Source of the DNA: Holophaga foetida DSM 6591
GTDB taxonomy: Bacteria; Acidobacteriota; Holophagae; Holophagales; Holophagaceae
Assembly (NCBI RefSeq): GCF_000242615.2
Contig: NZ_KI912268.1
Coordinates: forward strand, 1,381,725-1,445,724
Direction of reading: 5' to 3'
DNA: 64,000 nt
Under the pieces are notes generated by a model that was not told the DNA's origin, made no database searches, and saw only the letters and a list, made by a program, of their open reading frames with translations. How positions within the stretch are numbered: position 1 is the stretch's first letter; each line of letters starts with the position of its first letter. Below, piece after piece: positions 61,681 through 64,000 of this stretch. Made by a program: the position numbers and the translations under genes.

Positions 61681-62174
61681 AAACCGCCGTGGAAAAAGCA
61701 GAACCGGCCGCGGATAAATTGGATAAACGCGGATAAAGAAGTGGTCTACGGGCGGGGCACCTGGGCCTGCCCCGCAACGCGGGGGCGGACGGCGAAGCCG
61801 CCCGCGTTCAGCAAGGGAGAGGGAGGCGGAGGCAAGCGAGCTTGCCATAGCCTCCCTCTCCCTTGCTGAACCAGTCCCAGGCGCCCAGGTGGACTTCCTT
61901 GCTCTGCCATGAAAGGGGGGACCGCCTGCTCGCTGCGCTCGCGATGTCCCCCCTTTGACCCCCACGTGGTGGCCGGGCAAAGCCCGACCATCACGTCTGT
62001 GTGCATCCTGTGCATCGGTGGTTAAAAATGCCTTTGCTTTTCCAAGAGCGGAGAGATCAAGCTTCGCAACGCCGATAACTGGGGCGTCCTTTATCCGCGT
62101 GCATCCAATTTATCCGCGGCCAACATGCTTTTCTCCTGCGAAAAAGGTCGATCCGTGGCCTTTGAGCGGAACGG
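61657..62174. repeat. Structured intergenic element, copy F (with nested insertion)
   Basis: The left end GTTCATGCCTCCGCCATGG (61657) overlaps the end of the ApeA-like gene. Inner segments lie near 61712 and 62108. The core has outer stem GGGCACCTGGG/CCCAGGCGCCC (61755-61765 with 61876-61886), short hairpins, and the long hairpin 61807-61870 (TTCAGCAAGGGAGAGGGAGG..., inner GGCAAGC/GCTTGCC). Between core and right end is an extra stretch with two more hairpins (AAAGGGGGGAC/GTCCCCCCTTT at 61913-61959 and CGGGC-AAA-GCCCG near 61977). Confidence 0.9.
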
Positions 62175-62249
62175 ATACAAAACAGGTAGGCATTCAGCCC
62201 GACAACCGGATTCCTGTTTGCAAACAGTGTCCAGAGCCCTCGTGTGCCA

Positions 62250-63470
62250 TTAATTGACAGCCAGTGTCAGATAACGAAAGGGGTCGATCCTCCAACTCTC
62301 CGGATTCTCGTTGCCCACGATGCTGTCCCCGCCGGACTCGGGACGGGAGAGGTCGAGGTCCACCGGGCTCACGAGCTGGTTCCGCCTGATATCGAAGACC
62401 ACCCGCACAACGGGATAGAGAAGGCCGGCCTCGCTCTGTTCCACCACCACCGCCAGACGCTCGCTGTCCAGCTTCACCAGGGAGCCCACGGGATAGATCC
62501 CAAGGGCCTGGATGAAGTGCTGGACCAGTGCCGGGTCGAAGTGGTTCTCCCCCCACTCGAAGAGCTTGCTGAGGGCCAGACCGGGCTCCATGCCCCGGTG
62601 ATAGACGCGATTGGAGGTGATGGCGTCGTAGACATCCACGATGGCGGCCATCTTGCCGAGGGTGCTGATCTCAGCGTCAGCCAAGCCGAGGGGATAACCT
62701 GCCCCTTTGAATTTCTCGTGATGCTGCCCCGTCACCTGGAAAACCGTTGGCGAGATCCCTGGGGTCTGCTGGAGCACCTCCAGGCCAAGGGTGACGTGGG
62801 ACTTCATGGTCCCGAACTCCTCGTCCGTCAACTTGCCGGGCTTGTTCAGGATGTGATCGGGCACCCTCATCTTGCCGATGTCGTGGAGCATGCCCCCCAT
62901 GCCCGCCAGCTGGATCTGGTCCCGGTCCATGCCCATGTAGCGGCAGAAGGTCACCAGCAGGGCACAGACGCTGACGGAGTGCTGAAAGGTGTAGGTATCC
63001 CCCTCCTTGATCCGGCAGAGGCTCACCAGGGTGCCCTGGTTGCGGAGAATCGAATCCGTGACCTGGGCCACCACAGGCTCCATCCGCTCCACCTGGATCT
63101 GCTTGCCCAGGCGGACATCCGTCAACATGGAATGGATCACCTTGTTGGCCTCGCCATGGATGGCCTTGGCCACGGCCAGTTCCTCCTTGTGGCTGGTCGT
63201 ATGTCCCAGGTTGGCCGCAGCGGCAGCGATGTCCGTCATGGAGTCGTGGATCTTCTGCTCCACCTCCTGCTGCGTGGGCCCGTCGGCATCGATGCCCTTG
63301 ACGGTGTCGATGTAGAGCTCGGTGATGCCGCTGGCGTGGATCTTCTGGAGATCCTCCTCCTTGCGGAGCATGAAGCGGCTGCGGAAGAAGTTGTGATCCA
63401 TCCATCCACAGTTGAGGTCGTGGATGTACATCCCGAGCTTGAGATCTTCCTTGCGGACCTTCTTGATCAT
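62250..63470 (-). CDS. HD-GYP domain protein (cyclic-di-GMP phosphodiesterase)
   Basis: A 406-residue protein. An N-terminal DUF3391 region (residues 1-130, KKVRKEDLKLGMYIHDLN) precedes the HD-GYP domain: His196-Asp197 in MLHDIGK, His250-His251 and Gly-Tyr-Pro at 258-260 in QHHEKFKGAGYP. The full metal and GYP set suggests active hydrolysis of c-di-GMP, which could control the motility and exopolysaccharide genes in this window. A 45-residue tail follows. The N-terminal ATG has a leader with AT-rich sequence. Confidence 0.94.
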   Translation of the reverse strand: MIKKVRKEDLKLGMYIHDLNCGWMDHNFFRSRFMLRKEEDLQKIHASGITELYIDTVKGIDADGPTQQEVEQKIHDSMTDIAAAAANLGHTTSHKEELAVAKAIHGEANKVIHSMLTDVRLGKQIQVERMEPVVAQVTDSILRNQGTLVSLCRIKEGDTYTFQHSVSVCALLVTFCRYMGMDRDQIQLAGMGGMLHDIGKMRVPDHILNKPGKLTDEEFGTMKSHVTLGLEVLQQTPGISPTVFQVTGQHHEKFKGAGYPLGLADAEISTLGKMAAIVDVYDAITSNRVYHRGMEPGLALSKLFEWGENHFDPALVQHFIQALGIYPVGSLVKLDSERLAVVVEQSEAGLLYPVVRVVFDIRRNQLVSPVDLDLSRPESGGDSIVGNENPESWRIDPFRYLTLAVN

Positions 63471-63751
63471 TCATTCACCTGGCAATGCATTTGAGAACAT
63501 CATCGCCCCGGAGGGCCGAAAGCGCGAATCGAAACTTACCGGTCTTCGATGCTGTCGCTGGGGCAGATGCGACACGAACTCACACGGTCCAATTATCAAG
63601 ATGAATAGTTCTACATAGGCGCCGCCGCAAATCGATGTAAAAAAATTAATACACAAACATTTTGCCGGTTGTTCAGCAAACATTTTGATAAATGAATTTA
63701 CATCACGGCACGACCTTTGATTTCCGGGAAGCACCTTTCTCAGGAGAAACC
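63471..63751. promoter_or_regulatory. AT-rich divergent region between the HD-GYP and comEA-like genes
   Basis: A 281-bp, unusually AT-rich stretch with a direct repeat CAAACATTTTG at 63655 and 63683. It presumably holds both promoters; none could be fixed, and no riboswitch fold was recognised. Confidence 0.4.
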
Positions 63752-64000
63752 GTGCCCAGAATCCTTCGGACCGCCGTCCTCGCCCTTGCCCTGCCCCTTT
63801 TTGCGGGTGACAGAACACCCCAGGCCCCCGTCAATATCAACACCGCCAGCGTGACGGAGCTGATGCAGCTTCCCAAGGTGGGTGCCAAGACCGCAGAGCG
63901 GATCGTGGCCTACCGCAAGCAGCACGGGGGCTTCAAGCGAACCGAGGAACTCATGAACGTGAAGGGGATTGGTGAGAAATCCTTCGCCAAGCTGCGCACC
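63752..64000 (+). CDS. ComEA-like helix-hairpin-helix DNA-binding protein (3' end beyond window)
   Basis: A GTG start at 63752 with AGGAG six bases upstream opens 83 codons that run off the window. The signal peptide is MPRILRTAVLALALPLFAG; then comes VNINTASVTELMQLPKVGAK and GFKRTEELMNVKGIGEKSFA, two helix-hairpin-helix units typical of ComEA. Such proteins bind incoming DNA in the periplasm or act in natural transformation. Only this part is visible, so a longer fusion cannot be excluded. Confidence 0.85.
   Translation, partial: MPRILRTAVLALALPLFAGDRTPQAPVNINTASVTELMQLPKVGAKTAERIVAYRKQHGGFKRTEELMNVKGIGEKSFAKLRT

Noticed and set aside
14176..62174. The recurring elements as a CRISPR array
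   Set aside because: The copies are kilobases apart, have no unit-spacer pattern and no cas genes are present.
63471..63751. A cyclic-di-GMP riboswitch before comEA or the HD-GYP gene
   Set aside because: The AT-rich region has short direct repeats but no pair of GNRA/receptor-like helices that I can draw.

Overview
The window reads as chromosome of a GC-rich, diderm, flagellated bacterium. The Omp85 assembly protein, OMF lipoprotein efflux, Wza-type capsule export, sigma-54-like flagellar promoters and a MotE-like protein after fliJ fit Acidobacteriota of the Holophaga/Geothrix type. That placement is an inference from gene style and repeat style, not from a search.

Layout. 1-6890: housekeeping and envelope genes (end of rimM, a small basic protein, cspA, a membrane protein, sppA, a 1013-residue Omp85 protein, a STAS protein). 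7052-18428: flagellar genes flgB-flgC-fliE-fliF-fliG-fliH-fliI-fliJ-motE-like, then fliK-flgD-flgE, with sigma-54-type -24/-12 sites before flgB and fliK and a degenerate one before flgD; a receiver protein with an orphan histidine-kinase dimerisation segment follows. 19685-26173: ispG, yidD, a DUF4143 ATPase, several toxin-antitoxin genes or remnants, a geranylgeranyl-reductase-like flavoprotein and a decapitated HEPN gene. 26285-41326: an exopolysaccharide locus (Wza-like exporter, Wzz-like protein, WecG-type and other glycosyltransferases, Wzy-like polymerase, two unrecognised genes, Wzx-like flippase, acetyltransferase, methyltransferase) whose base composition drops sharply just after the Wza gene, suggesting an acquired cassette. 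41340-46248: a WecA/MraY-type initiating transferase, glmS, a GxxExxY protein and galE, which supply lipid-linked starter and sugar nucleotides. 46405-46479: tRNA-Val(GAC). 46668-54950: a YbhGFSR-like drug/solute efflux operon with its own outer-membrane factor and two TetR regulators. 55122-58600: transposon remains, with a transposase fragment, a three-HTH repressor divergent from a Ner-like regulator, and an IS4-type transposase. 58795-61680: RhuM, a Phd antitoxin with a cut-down ParE toxin, and an ApeA-like HEPN anti-phage protein. 62250-64000: an HD-GYP phosphodiesterase and the start of a ComEA-like DNA-uptake protein.

The most unusual signal is a family of six intergenic elements (called A-F here, about 280-520 bp) at 14176, 19240, 23738, 25447, 44503 and 61657. 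Each has an inverted pair of ATAAATTGGATAAACGCGG-type segments near its ends and, in five of six, a multi-hairpin core: an outer stem enclosing two short GC hairpins and one long (about 64-nt) hairpin. The arms differ between copies but change in matching pairs, so the folded shape, not the sequence, appears conserved. One copy cuts off a HEPN gene, another supplies the last codons of the ApeA-like gene, and a third sits inside the flagellar cluster just before a sigma-54 promoter. No transposase in the window is clearly linked to them.
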